Below the pieces are notes generated by a model that searched no databases, was not told the origin of the DNA, and was given only the letters and a program-made list of their open reading frames with translations. From the NCBI RefSeq assembly GCF_004684095.1, contig NZ_SRII01000002.1, positions 496,692 to 560,691 on the forward strand: a DNA stretch of 64,000 nt. The letters run 5' to 3'. This DNA comes from Hymenobacter sp. UV11 (lineage in GTDB: Bacteria > Bacteroidota > Bacteroidia > Cytophagales > Hymenobacteraceae). Positions 53,306-62,229 of the stretch are shown here, piece after piece. The first letter of the stretch is position 1. Each line of letters starts with the position of its first letter. Position numbers and translations under genes: made by a program.

Positions 53306-55428
53306 CGACCCGGCTGGGCTTCTTACTACTTACTGCCCTACCCCTCGCCGCGCAGCCCACGCCCATTGACCGGCAGGCGGTAGTGGAGCGCCACAAAGTG
53401 CACGTCACGAATACCGACTCACTCAACTCGCTCACCGTGGGTAACGGCCGGTTCGCCTTCACCGCCGATGTGACGGGCCTGCAAACCTTCCCGCTGCACT
53501 ACGAAAAGGGCCTACCCCTCGGCACCGAGTCGGAGTGGGGCTGGCACCGTTTTTCCAATAAGGAGGGCTACAAATTTGACCAAAGCCTGCGCACCTACAC
53601 CCTCAACGGCCGACCGGTCAGCTACTCGGTGCAGGTGAAAACGCCCGGTAACAAAGAGGCCGTGGACTACTTCCGCGCCAACCCGCATCGCTTGCAGCTG
53701 GGCAACCTGGGCTTCGTGATTGTGAAGAAAAACGGCCAGCCGGCTATCATTCAGGATATTAAAGATATTCATCAGGAGCTGAACCCGTGGACGGGCGAAA
53801 TCCGGAGCCACTTCGCTATGGAGGGGGTAGGGGTGGACGTGCTCACCGTGGGCCACCAAACGCAGGATGCCGTGGCCGTGCGCGTGGAGTCGGCGCTGCT
53901 GAAAACGGGCCGGCTGCGCGTGGCGCTGCGCTTTCCGTTTCCGACCGCCGCCTGGGCCGATATGGGCACCGATTATTCGCACAACGAGGCGCATAAATCG
54001 GTCCTTGCCGCGCAGCAGGCCGGCCGCGCCTTGCTCACACACCAGCTCGACACCACGCGCTATTTTGTGGCCCTGGCGTGGTCGGCCCCGGCAAAGCTGG
54101 CCCCCGGCCGGCCCCACGAATTCGTGCTCACGCCCGGCCGCGTCAGCGCTGTGCTGGAGGTGAGTGCTCAGTTTGCGCCCCACAAAATAATCGCCGCCGC
54201 GCCCACCTTCGCCGCCACCCGCGCCAATAGCCGGCAGCAGTGGCTGGCCTTCTGGCGTAGCGGCGGTGCAGTCGATTTTGGCGGTAATACCGACCCGCGC
54301 GCCGCCGAGCTGGAGCGCCGCGTGGTGCTGTCGCAATATCTGACGCGCATGCACAATGCCGGCTCGCAGCCGCCGCAAGAGACTGGCCTGCTGCTCAATA
54401 GCTGGTACGGCCGGCCGCACCTCGAAATGCACTGGTGGCACGCGGCGCACTTCGCGCTCTGGGGCCGGCCCGAAATTCTGGAAAAAAGCCTGACTTGGTA
54501 CGCCCGCCCCGACGTGCAGGCCGAGGCCCGCGCCATTGCCCAGCGGCAGGGCTACGCCGGCTGGCGCTGGCAGAAAATGACCGACCCCTGGGGTGCCGAG
54601 GGCCCGTCGTCGGTGGGCGCGTTTCTCATCTGGCAGCAGCCGCACACTATCTATTTTGCCGAAGAAGCCTACCGCGCCCACCCCAATGCGGCTACGCTCA
54701 AGCTGTATCAGGAACGGGTGAGCCAGACGGCCGAATTCATCGCTTCTTACCCCTTCTTTGAGAAAGAAAAAGGTCGCTATATCCTGGGTAAGGGCGTGAT
54801 TCCGGCGCAGGAGCGCTTCAAGGCGGAGGATACATTTAACCCCACCTTCGAGCTGGTGTACTGGCATTGGGCTCTCGAAACCGCCCAAAAGTGGCACGAG
54901 CGTCAGGGCCAGCCCCGCAATGCCCAGTGGGACAATGTGCTGGCCAAACTCGCCAAACTCCCCGAAGCCAACGGCGTGTACCTGGCCGCCGAAAGCGCGC
55001 CCGATTCCTACTCCAACCCCGAATACCTGACCGACCACCCCGCCGTGCTGGGGGCCCTGGGCTTCCTGCCCGCCACCGGCCAGCAGGACCTGGCCACTAT
55101 GCGCCGCACCTTCGACCTCATCTGGCAAGACTGGAGCTGGGACAAAACCTGGGGCTGGGATTTCCCCCTCACCGCCATGACCGCCACCCGCCTCGGCCTG
55201 CCCGAAAAGGCCGTGGACGCGCTGCTCATGCCGGTGCGCACCAACACCTACCTGCCCAACGGCCACAACTACCAGGAAGGCCGCCTACCCCTCTACCTGC
55301 CCGGCAACGGCGGCCTGCTCGCGGCCGTGGCACTCATGTGCGCCGGTTACGACGGCTGCCAGGAAGAAAACCCCGGCATACCCAAAAGCTGGCATGTGCG
55401 CTGGGAAGGCCTGCAAAAAATGCCGTAA
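53230..55428 (+). CDS. GH65-like six-hairpin glycosidase with repeat-derived N-terminus
   Basis: The 732-residue frame starts in the loop of repeat A6. Residues 13-27 (GSPSFLERGLGGEAT) are the translated right arm; a signal-like core LGFLLLTALPLAAQ follows at about 29-42. The mature part has NSLTVGNGRFAFTADVTGLQTF, LNSWYGRPHLEMHWWHAAHFALWGR, GWRWQKMTDPWGAEGPSSVG, TFNPTFELVYWHWALE and a late WGWDFPLTAMTA, features of GH65/GH15-like (alpha/alpha)6 enzymes. The acceptor sugar is unknown. It is unclear which start is used in the cell. Confidence 0.78.
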   Translation: MKNYSSTIKMTSGSPSFLERGLGGEATRLGFLLLTALPLAAQPTPIDRQAVVERHKVHVTNTDSLNSLTVGNGRFAFTADVTGLQTFPLHYEKGLPLGTESEWGWHRFSNKEGYKFDQSLRTYTLNGRPVSYSVQVKTPGNKEAVDYFRANPHRLQLGNLGFVIVKKNGQPAIIQDIKDIHQELNPWTGEIRSHFAMEGVGVDVLTVGHQTQDAVAVRVESALLKTGRLRVALRFPFPTAAWADMGTDYSHNEAHKSVLAAQQAGRALLTHQLDTTRYFVALAWSAPAKLAPGRPHEFVLTPGRVSAVLEVSAQFAPHKIIAAAPTFAATRANSRQQWLAFWRSGGAVDFGGNTDPRAAELERRVVLSQYLTRMHNAGSQPPQETGLLLNSWYGRPHLEMHWWHAAHFALWGRPEILEKSLTWYARPDVQAEARAIAQRQGYAGWRWQKMTDPWGAEGPSSVGAFLIWQQPHTIYFAEEAYRAHPNAATLKLYQERVSQTAEFIASYPFFEKEKGRYILGKGVIPAQERFKAEDTFNPTFELVYWHWALETAQKWHERQGQPRNAQWDNVLAKLAKLPEANGVYLAAESAPDSYSNPEYLTDHPAVLGALGFLPATGQQDLATMRRTFDLIWQDWSWDKTWGWDFPLTAMTATRLGLPEKAVDALLMPVRTNTYLPNGHNYQEGRLPLYLPGNGGLLAAVALMCAGYDGCQEENPGIPKSWHVRWEGLQKMP

Positions 55429-55449
55429 AGGCAGGTTTTTTCTACTATT

Positions 55450-55562
55450 GTCATGCTCATCTGGCGTCCGCTTGTCGAAGCATCTCTACCGCTGCGTTGC
55501 ATTCGTCTTGATTACTTACGCGGTAGAGATGCTTCAACAAGCGGACGCCAGATGAGCATGAC
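55450..55562. repeat. Family B inverted repeat (B7)
   Basis: The arms 55450-55492 and 55520-55562 are inverted copies carrying GTCATGCTCATCTGGCGTCC, the same sub-type as B2. It lies between the convergent ends of the GH65-like and third GH2 genes. Confidence 0.93.
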
Positions 55563-55584
55563 GGATGATAGCAATAGGAGACTA

Positions 55585-58497
55585 CTAGAACAGGTCGTTC
55601 TTGGCCGGCACCACATAGGGTTGAGGCTTGCCGGTGGTTTTGGCGATGCCGAAGTAGAAGTAGAGCGTGCGCCGCACCGGGCCGCCGAGGTGGTTGGCCT
55701 CGCTCAGTGGGCCCAGGTTTTTGGTGTTGTTATCGAGGTTGAGGGCCAGCTTGGTGCCGATGGGCGGAATGGTGTCGAGAAACGACAAATTGCCCGGTGG
55801 CAGGGCTGGCGCGGACATTGGCCCCGACAAGCCGTAGAAATCAAACAACCTTACGAACAGTTCCTTATCGGGGCTGGCGACCAGGAATTTGCCCTCCACG
55901 GTGTTCATTTCCAGCCATGCCACGTCGGCGAAGTAGCCTTTGAACTCGGGGTAGAGCCAGGGGGCGGCGCCGGTTTGGGTGTTGTTGTAGGGATTTTCCC
56001 ACACGTTGAGGGTGGGACCGGCGAGGCGGTTTTTCCACACGCGGTAGGGACCCTTGCCCAGCCACTTGGCGCTGAGGACGTAGTTTTCGGGGTAGGTAAA
56101 TGTGAGGCCGGCGGCGGGGTAGTCGCCCTTGGGCAGGTCGTAGGCGTAGTCGAGACGCAGCCAGCCGTCGGGGCTCATCGCCCAGCGCACGCTGCTGAGG
56201 GCGCCCTGGTAGCGCACCTCCACCACTTCGCTACCCCCCTCGGCATGGTGCGCCAAGCCCTGAAACGGCGCCGCCGCGCCCACCAGCACCGGCCCGCCGC
56301 CAAAGCTGAGCTTGTCGCCGTTGTTACCTTTTATTTGCCCAATGCGACCGGTCAGCTTACTGAACGTGACCGTAATGTTGCTGGCTTGCAGCGTCAGCAG
56401 GCTGTCGGTTTCCGTCACGGCCACGGGGGGGAGGGCGGGCGTGGCCAGCTGTTTGGCTGCTTGCTGGCTGGCGAGGGGGGTAGGGGCGGGTAGCACGTCG
56501 CGCAGCAGGGCGAGGTTGGCGCCGGTTGGCCAGGTCCATTGCAGCACCAGGTTCTTCTGTGGGTCGTAGGCCGAGAGCACGATGGCATCGTAGCGCTGCC
56601 AGTCAGTGGGTAGCTTAAGGTCGAGCTGGCCGGTGGCGAGCGGGGCCACGCTGGGGCTGGTGATGCGGCTCTTTTTCAGCGTAGTATAGCCCGCGAAAAC
56701 TTCGCCCGGCCGGCGGAAATTCACCAGCTCCCACTGAAAAAAGCACTGGCTAAGGTTAGTGAAATGGTAGCGGTTCTCGACCGGTACGCGGCCCTTGAAC
56801 TTGGCCGGCAGCTCCTTTAAGTCAATATGAATGGGCGAAAAAATTTCCCGAATGGCGAAGAAGCTGCCCTCCTTTTCGCGGTGCGGGCCCAGCACGCCGT
56901 CGGGCGCATTCACGCCGTTCACGTCGATGATATTGCGCTGGTCGGTGCGCACGATGCCCTCATCCATCAGCGCCCACAGGAAGCCGCCGCCCGAGCGTGG
57001 GGCGTGCCAGTGCAGGTCCCAAAGGTCGGCCAGGGCCGCGCCGCCGCCGCCATCGTCCTGCGAGTGCAGGAACTCGGTGGGCATGTAGATGAGCGAGTCG
57101 GCGAGTATCTGCTTGGTACTGTAGTAGTTCTCGTAGTGGTTGCAGTCGATGCCGCTGTGCGCGTTGCCCGGCCGGTGGTGGGGGTGAATGACGGGCCGGT
57201 TCGACAAGTCGTAGCGCGCAAACTCGGCGTCGAGCGCCGGGTTGGTGCCGCCCTCGTTGCCATTGTCCCAGAAAATAATGCTCGGGTGGTTCGCGTCCTT
57301 GCGCACCATTTCGCGCACCAGCGGCCGGCCGGCGGCGGTGCTATAGGCCTTCTGCCAGCCCGCCAGCTCGTCGAGCACGTACAGCCCCAGCGAGTCGCAG
57401 AGGTGCAGAAACTGTGCGTCGGGCGGGTAGTGCGACATCCGCACCGCATTCATATTCATCTCTTTGATGAGCTCTACGTCCAGCAGCTGAATAGAATCGT
57501 TGAGCGTGCGCCCTGTTTCGGGCCAGAAGCTGTGGCGGTTGGTGCCCTTCATTTTTATCTGCGTGCCGTTCACAAAAATGCCCTTGCCGCGCCGCACCTC
57601 AATGGTGCGGAAGCCGAAGGTTTCGGTGGTCTGGTACAGCGGCTGGCCGGCGGCCCGCAGCGTGAAGCGGGCGCGGTAGAGGCGCGGCGTCTCGGCCGTC
57701 CAGGTTAGGGGGGTAGGGACCTGGGTGCGCAGCTGCACCACGGTATCGGTGGTGGCGGCGCGGCCGGTGGCGGTGCCCACCACTTTGCCCGCCGCGTCGA
57801 ATATTTCGACCTTAACGTCAGTGGCTTGCGTGAGGCCGCGCAGGCCAATATTCGCAGTGAAAGCGCCGCTGGCTTTGGCATCAATGGCGGTGTAGGGGAT
57901 GAACGACTTGGGCGTAGCTTCCAGGTACACCGGCCGGAACAGGCCGCCGAATATCCAATAGTCGGCCAGCCGCTCGGCGTTGTTCACCGAGGCATCGGCC
58001 GACATCTTGCTCACCGTCACCTCCAATTGATTGGGCGCGTCGAACTTCAGTAGCGGGCTGATATCATACTTAAACCGGTAGAATGCACCCTGGTGGGTAG
58101 GGCCTGCCAATTGGCCGTTCACGCGCACCTCGGCGTCGGTCATGGCGCCTTCAAACACGATTTGCACCGTTTTATCACGCCAGCCGGCCGGCACCGAAAA
58201 GCTGTATTTGTACTTGCCCTGCTCGTCGGCAAAGCGAAAATTCTTACCGTAGGTCTTGTAGTCGCGCCCGTAGTTGTAGGAACCAAATCCCTGCTGCTCC
58301 CAGCACGAAGGCACCTGAATAGTCGTCCAATAGCCGCTCTTGCGGCCCCCGGTGCAGTAAAAATCCCAGGCCACGGTGTGCGTATTGTCGCGGCCCGAGA
58401 GGTACTGCACCTGCTTTTGGGGAGCGGGCTGGGCGGGGGCCAGCCAAGGCAGCAGCAAACTCAACAGGCAAAAAACGGCGAGGGCAAAGGCACGCAT
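55585..58497 (-). CDS. GH2 beta-galactosidase (third GH2)
   Basis: The 970-residue protein starts at ATG 58497 with a signal peptide (1-21). The order is jelly-roll (WTTIQVPSCWEQQGFG), Ig-like, TIM barrel with NRHSFWPETG, acid/base Glu415 (WDNGNEGG) and nucleophile Glu475 (MPTEFLHSQ), then a long beta-galactosidase small-chain-like C-terminal domain (about 690-960). It differs from the other two GH2 proteins, so a different linkage is likely. It is read from its own CAGGAG site, downstream of pbpC. Confidence 0.88.
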   Translation of the reverse strand: MRAFALAVFCLLSLLLPWLAPAQPAPQKQVQYLSGRDNTHTVAWDFYCTGGRKSGYWTTIQVPSCWEQQGFGSYNYGRDYKTYGKNFRFADEQGKYKYSFSVPAGWRDKTVQIVFEGAMTDAEVRVNGQLAGPTHQGAFYRFKYDISPLLKFDAPNQLEVTVSKMSADASVNNAERLADYWIFGGLFRPVYLEATPKSFIPYTAIDAKASGAFTANIGLRGLTQATDVKVEIFDAAGKVVGTATGRAATTDTVVQLRTQVPTPLTWTAETPRLYRARFTLRAAGQPLYQTTETFGFRTIEVRRGKGIFVNGTQIKMKGTNRHSFWPETGRTLNDSIQLLDVELIKEMNMNAVRMSHYPPDAQFLHLCDSLGLYVLDELAGWQKAYSTAAGRPLVREMVRKDANHPSIIFWDNGNEGGTNPALDAEFARYDLSNRPVIHPHHRPGNAHSGIDCNHYENYYSTKQILADSLIYMPTEFLHSQDDGGGGAALADLWDLHWHAPRSGGGFLWALMDEGIVRTDQRNIIDVNGVNAPDGVLGPHREKEGSFFAIREIFSPIHIDLKELPAKFKGRVPVENRYHFTNLSQCFFQWELVNFRRPGEVFAGYTTLKKSRITSPSVAPLATGQLDLKLPTDWQRYDAIVLSAYDPQKNLVLQWTWPTGANLALLRDVLPAPTPLASQQAAKQLATPALPPVAVTETDSLLTLQASNITVTFSKLTGRIGQIKGNNGDKLSFGGGPVLVGAAAPFQGLAHHAEGGSEVVEVRYQGALSSVRWAMSPDGWLRLDYAYDLPKGDYPAAGLTFTYPENYVLSAKWLGKGPYRVWKNRLAGPTLNVWENPYNNTQTGAAPWLYPEFKGYFADVAWLEMNTVEGKFLVASPDKELFVRLFDFYGLSGPMSAPALPPGNLSFLDTIPPIGTKLALNLDNNTKNLGPLSEANHLGGPVRRTLYFYFGIAKTTGKPQPYVVPAKNDLF

Positions 58498-58563
58498 GGG
58501 CGGGAATGGCAAGGGGAAAGGCAGCGAACTACCGCCAAGTTCAGGGGGGTAGGGGCGGGCCGC

Positions 58564-58579
58564 GTCCTGTAGTTTCCTG
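58564..58579 (-). promoter_or_regulatory. CAGGAG tandem operator upstream of the third GH2
   Basis: Read toward GH2 the site is CAGGAA-ACTA-CAGGAC, hexamers 10 bp apart, preceded by CCAAG as in the rhaEW copy. It lies 67-82 bp before the start codon, in the 109-bp gap after pbpC. Confidence 0.65.
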
Positions 58580-58606
58580 CTTGGCGAGGGGGGTAAGGCG
58601 ATGCCG

Positions 58607-60997
58607 CTACAGCTCGCGCACCAGCACGCGCACGTTCACGGTGCGGCCGTGGTCGTCGGCGCAGGATATTTTGACCTCGCCCGGCTGGGGCCGAAAAAAC
58701 ACCCGCGCCGTGGCCGGGGCGGCTTGCAGAAACCGGTCGTTCACGTACCAGTACACCTGGTGCACTTCGCCGGCCGCCGCGCAGCTGAGCAGCAATTGTG
58801 GCTTTTCGGCGGCGTTGAGCACATATTCGGCGTGGGCGGCGGGCGAGGTGATGGCCAGTAGCGGCGCGGCTTCCGGCCCGGTGGTGCCGGCCGCCTCGGC
58901 GCCGCGCACCAGGCGGCACGCTGGATTGTGGGGGGGTAGGCGGCGCGTGGGCAGCCCCTGGCTTTCGCGGAAAGCTAGCACCTCGGGCCGCACATTCGGG
59001 AACAGCGTGCGGCGGTAGCCGCTGGCCGGCGCGCAGGCCCGGCAGTAGCTGTAGCGGCCATCGGCCGAGGTCAGCACCTCCTGCTGGTGCTGGCAGCGCT
59101 GGCCACCCGACACGCCGGGCAGGTAATAATCGAGCAGCTGGGTGGGGCAATTATCGCCGGGTACCAGGCCGGTTTCGGCGCAAACCAGCCGAAAATCGAG
59201 GCTGGCCGACGGGGCAAACCAATCGCCCGCGCCGTTGTAGGCCAGGGCGTTAAATAAATCAAACAGCAGCGGCGAGGCCACGTCGGCCCCCGTCAGCGCC
59301 GGGCTGCCCTGCCCACTGAAATTCCCCACCCATACCCCAATGGTGTACTGGCGGTTGTAGCCCAGGCTCCAGGCGTCGCGGCGGCCGTAGCTGGTGCCGG
59401 TTTTCCAGGCAATGCGCGGCAGGTGGCGGCCGGCGGCGGCATCAATTGGCAGGTCGGGCCGGGTGCGTTGGGCCAGGATGTCGGTGAGCAGGTAGGCGGA
59501 CGCTTCGCTAAGTAAGAATTTGGAATTAATAATTAAAGATTGCCGGGTGGGTTTCGCTGCTGTCCCTTTCTTCGCCGCAGTCGGGTCAATTTTTAATTCC
59601 TCATTTATAATTTTTAATTTCTGCCACCTACCCCCATTCGCCAGCGCCGAATACAGGCCCGTTAACTCCTCGAGCGTGGCGCCGCAGCCGCCGAGTATGG
59701 TGCTCAGGCCCAGCCGGGGCGCGTCGCGCGCCACCTGCCGGAAGCCCGCTTTTCGCAGCGTGCCAGTGAGCTTCTCCACGCCCACCTCGGCCAGCACCCG
59801 CACCGCCGGAATGTTGAGCGAGTAGGTGAGGGCCCGCTCCATCGTCACCTCGCCCTGGCAGTGCTTGTCGAAGTTTTCGGGCCGGAAACCCTGGAAGTTG
59901 GTAGGCACGTCGGGTAGCACGGTTTTGGGCGTCAGCAGGCCGCGGTCGAAGGCCAGGCCGTAGAGCAGCGGCTTGAGCGTAGAGCCCGGCGAGCGCACCG
60001 CCCGCACGCCATCAACCTGCCCCAGGGTGCTATTATCTTGAAAATCGACCGAGCCCACGTAGGCTTCCACGGCGTGGGTTTGGTTGTTCACGACCAACAC
60101 GGCGGCCTGCGAAATGCCCAGCGTAGCCAGCCGGCGCACATAGTTGCGGGCCAGGTTTTCGGCCTTGGCCTGGGTGGCGGGCCGCAGCGTGCTGCGCACG
60201 AGGGCCGCGCCCGGCTGGCTTTGCACCAGCCGCCGGGCCAGGTGCGGGGCCAGGGTAGGGGCCGGGTGGCGCCGGGCGTCGAGTGGTTCCAGCAGCGCAT
60301 CGGCAATATCCTGGGCCGGAAAGAGCTTTTGGCGCCCAAAATACCGTAGCCAGCGGTTGCGCTCGCGCACAATCTGCGCGTTATCCCGGCCCAGCACCAG
60401 CCCGGCCGGCCGGTTCGGAATAATAGCCAGCGTCACGGTTTGGGCCAGCGAGAGGTAGTCGGGTGGCTGCTGGAAATACAGCAGCGCCGCCGACTTTACG
60501 CCCTCAATATTGGAGCCGTAGGGCACCAGGTTGAGGTATAATTGCAAAATTTCCGCCTTGCTAAAATGGGCCTCCAGCTGCCCGGCGCGCAGTATTTCGA
60601 GCAGTTTATTGCGGAAGGTTCGCTCTTTGGGCTCCAGCAGCCGCGCCACCTGCATGGTAATGGTGCTGGCACCCGTGGTGCGGCCGTGGCCCAGCAGGTT
60701 GCGCCCCGCTGCCTGCACAATAGCCACCGGGTTCACCCCCAAATGGTAGCGGAAATACCGGTCTTCCTTCGCAATAATGGCCGCTTGCAGCGCCGGCGTA
60801 ATCTCGGGCAGCTCGGTTTTCATTCGCCACTTTTGGGTGGGGTTGAGGTAAGCGTGCAGCACGGTGCCATCCTGGGCCAGCACCAGCGGCGAGTACTGCG
60901 GCGGGGGGGGTAGGGGCCAGCAGCGGTCGGCCAAAAAAGCGAGCACCAGCAGCGCGGCCAGCCCAAGGGCGATGCGAAAAAGCGGGCGGTGGCGCAT
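58607..60997 (-). CDS. pbpC: Penicillin-binding protein 1C
   Basis: The 796-residue bifunctional peptidoglycan synthase has one N-terminal membrane helix (8-23), a GT51 domain (EDRYFRYHLG, GASTITMQVARLL, RNKLLEILRAGQLE) and a transpeptidase domain with SPGSTLKP (active Ser), YSLNIPA and KTGTSYGRRD. A C-terminal Ig-like PBP1C domain follows. Residues about 459-494 come from an AT-rich insertion between LANGGRW and LLSEASAYLLTDIL, in frame and probably tolerated as a surface loop. It is not related to the pectin locus. Confidence 0.94.
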   Translation of the reverse strand: MRHRPLFRIALGLAALLVLAFLADRCWPLPPPPQYSPLVLAQDGTVLHAYLNPTQKWRMKTELPEITPALQAAIIAKEDRYFRYHLGVNPVAIVQAAGRNLLGHGRTTGASTITMQVARLLEPKERTFRNKLLEILRAGQLEAHFSKAEILQLYLNLVPYGSNIEGVKSAALLYFQQPPDYLSLAQTVTLAIIPNRPAGLVLGRDNAQIVRERNRWLRYFGRQKLFPAQDIADALLEPLDARRHPAPTLAPHLARRLVQSQPGAALVRSTLRPATQAKAENLARNYVRRLATLGISQAAVLVVNNQTHAVEAYVGSVDFQDNSTLGQVDGVRAVRSPGSTLKPLLYGLAFDRGLLTPKTVLPDVPTNFQGFRPENFDKHCQGEVTMERALTYSLNIPAVRVLAEVGVEKLTGTLRKAGFRQVARDAPRLGLSTILGGCGATLEELTGLYSALANGGRWQKLKIINEELKIDPTAAKKGTAAKPTRQSLIINSKFLLSEASAYLLTDILAQRTRPDLPIDAAAGRHLPRIAWKTGTSYGRRDAWSLGYNRQYTIGVWVGNFSGQGSPALTGADVASPLLFDLFNALAYNGAGDWFAPSASLDFRLVCAETGLVPGDNCPTQLLDYYLPGVSGGQRCQHQQEVLTSADGRYSYCRACAPASGYRRTLFPNVRPEVLAFRESQGLPTRRLPPHNPACRLVRGAEAAGTTGPEAAPLLAITSPAAHAEYVLNAAEKPQLLLSCAAAGEVHQVYWYVNDRFLQAAPATARVFFRPQPGEVKISCADDHGRTVNVRVLVREL
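59514..59622. repeat. AT-rich repeat inserted in pbpC
   Basis: A stretch of about 109 bp has AT-rich ends (GGAATTAATAATTAAAG and TTTTTAATTCCTCATTTA) in imperfect inverted relation, unlike the GC-rich gene around it. It keeps the pbpC frame. It resembles AT-rich intergenic repeats known in Bacteroidota. Confidence 0.75.
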
Positions 60998-61041
60998 GGA
61001 GCGAATGTAGCGCGAACTTTCCAGTTCGTGCGTGAGCGCAG

Positions 61042-62229
61042 CAGGGCAAAAGCACCAAAAGGTTAGTTAGCGTCTGGGGACTGAGGAGCTAATTGGCAGA
61101 GCAGTTGTCGGAGATAGTCATCATCACGCGCCGCTTTCTTGCGTTTGCGTGGCAGACTCATCTTCGTTGGCTCGCGTCGTAAGAGGGTGAGCGCGAGCTT
61201 ACGCAGGGTCGAGAGGTTGCGTGGGGCGTGGCCCTGGCGCACCCGGCAGGCATCCTCGGCAAAGGTGACATCTAGGTGCCAATGCAGGTCGTTTTCGATG
61301 CCCCAGTGTCCGCGCACGTAGCCCGCCAACTCGCCCGCACTCGCTTGCGCCAGCGAGCTCAGGTAGTAGCGCGTACTGTGCTGCTCGCGCCCCTGCTGCC
61401 AGCGCCGGGTCTGTACGCAGACCACCGCCGCCAGGCCCGCCCAGTCGGCGGCTTCCTCCACCAGGGTCAGGTCCCGGCTCACCCACACCCGGCGCTCTTC
61501 GCCGCGGCCATGGTCTTTCTCGCGGCTCACAAAGGCCGGCTCCTGCCGCAGCAGCGGGGCCAGATGGGCTTGTACCTGCTCGAAGAGCGCCCGTTGGTTC
61601 TGCTTGAGGGCCAGCACATAATCGGCGCGGCGCTCGACCAGCGTCGCAGCAATGGCGCGCTGGCAGCCGATGGCATCGATGCTCACCACGCTGCCGGCGA
61701 CCTCCACCAGGTCCAGCACTTGCGGAATGGCGACGAGTTCGTTGGCTTTGCTGACCACTTGGGTTTGGGCCAGGCACAGGCGCTGTTTGGTCGCCCAGAC
61801 GCTGACCAGCTGCACGCTGGCCTGGCGCTGGCCGGGCAGGTAGGTGCCGCGCACCTGTTTGCCATCAATGGCCAACTGCTGCCCAGCCAGGACCCGCAGG
61901 ATGTCCTGCCCCCAGTGGGTAAGACTGGCTTCGAGTTCGACCGGATTCAGGCGGCTAAATACCCGCTGCAACGTGTAAGACGAGGGGGATGCCGGCGGGC
62001 AAGCGCAGAAACCGGGCGCGCACGGTGTGTTTGTCACAGGCGTAATCATAAATCTGCTCAAAATCTTCGCAATCAGCCAGTAAGCCGCACAGTACCAGCC
62101 AAATAATATCGCTTAGCTCGTGTAGACAGCGCCCCTCCACCCGATAGTCCGTTACCTGCCAAAAGAAATCCGCTACTTCTTCTTCCATCCCCAAAGCTCG
62201 CTAACTTACCTTTTGGTGCTTTTGCCCTG
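61042..62229 (-). mobile_element. ISAs1-type insertion sequence, 1188 bp
   Basis: The terminal inverted repeats are 31 bp (61042-61072 and 62199-62229, one mismatch, starting CAGGGCAAAAGCACC). They are flanked by an exact 10-bp target duplication, GTGAGCGCAG (61032-61041 and 62230-62239). The single transposase gene inside is frameshifted. Intact ends and duplication indicate a recent insertion. Confidence 0.95.
61063..62194 (-). pseudogene. ISAs1-family transposase, frameshifted
   Basis: The N-terminal part (start 62194, MGMEEEVADFFWQVTDYR, then LHELSDIIWLVLCGLLADCEDF) and the C-terminal part (SSYTLQRVFSRLNP, IDGKQVRGTYLPGQ, IDAIGCQRAIA, HWGIENDLHWHLDVTFAED) lie in different frames. They join after AGIP at a run of five C (G run 61984-61988 on the plus strand); four C would restore one frame of about 377 residues. 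The DDE-type catalytic segments are present. Only a +1 shift would rescue it, which is not usual for this family, so it is probably inactive unless the run is a sequencing error. Confidence 0.88.

Noticed and set aside
61984..61988. Programmed frameshift to make the full transposase
   Set aside because: Joining the frames needs a +1 shift at the C run, whereas IS frameshifting is normally -1, and ISAs1 elements usually have a single frame. A 1-bp insertion or sequencing error is simpler.
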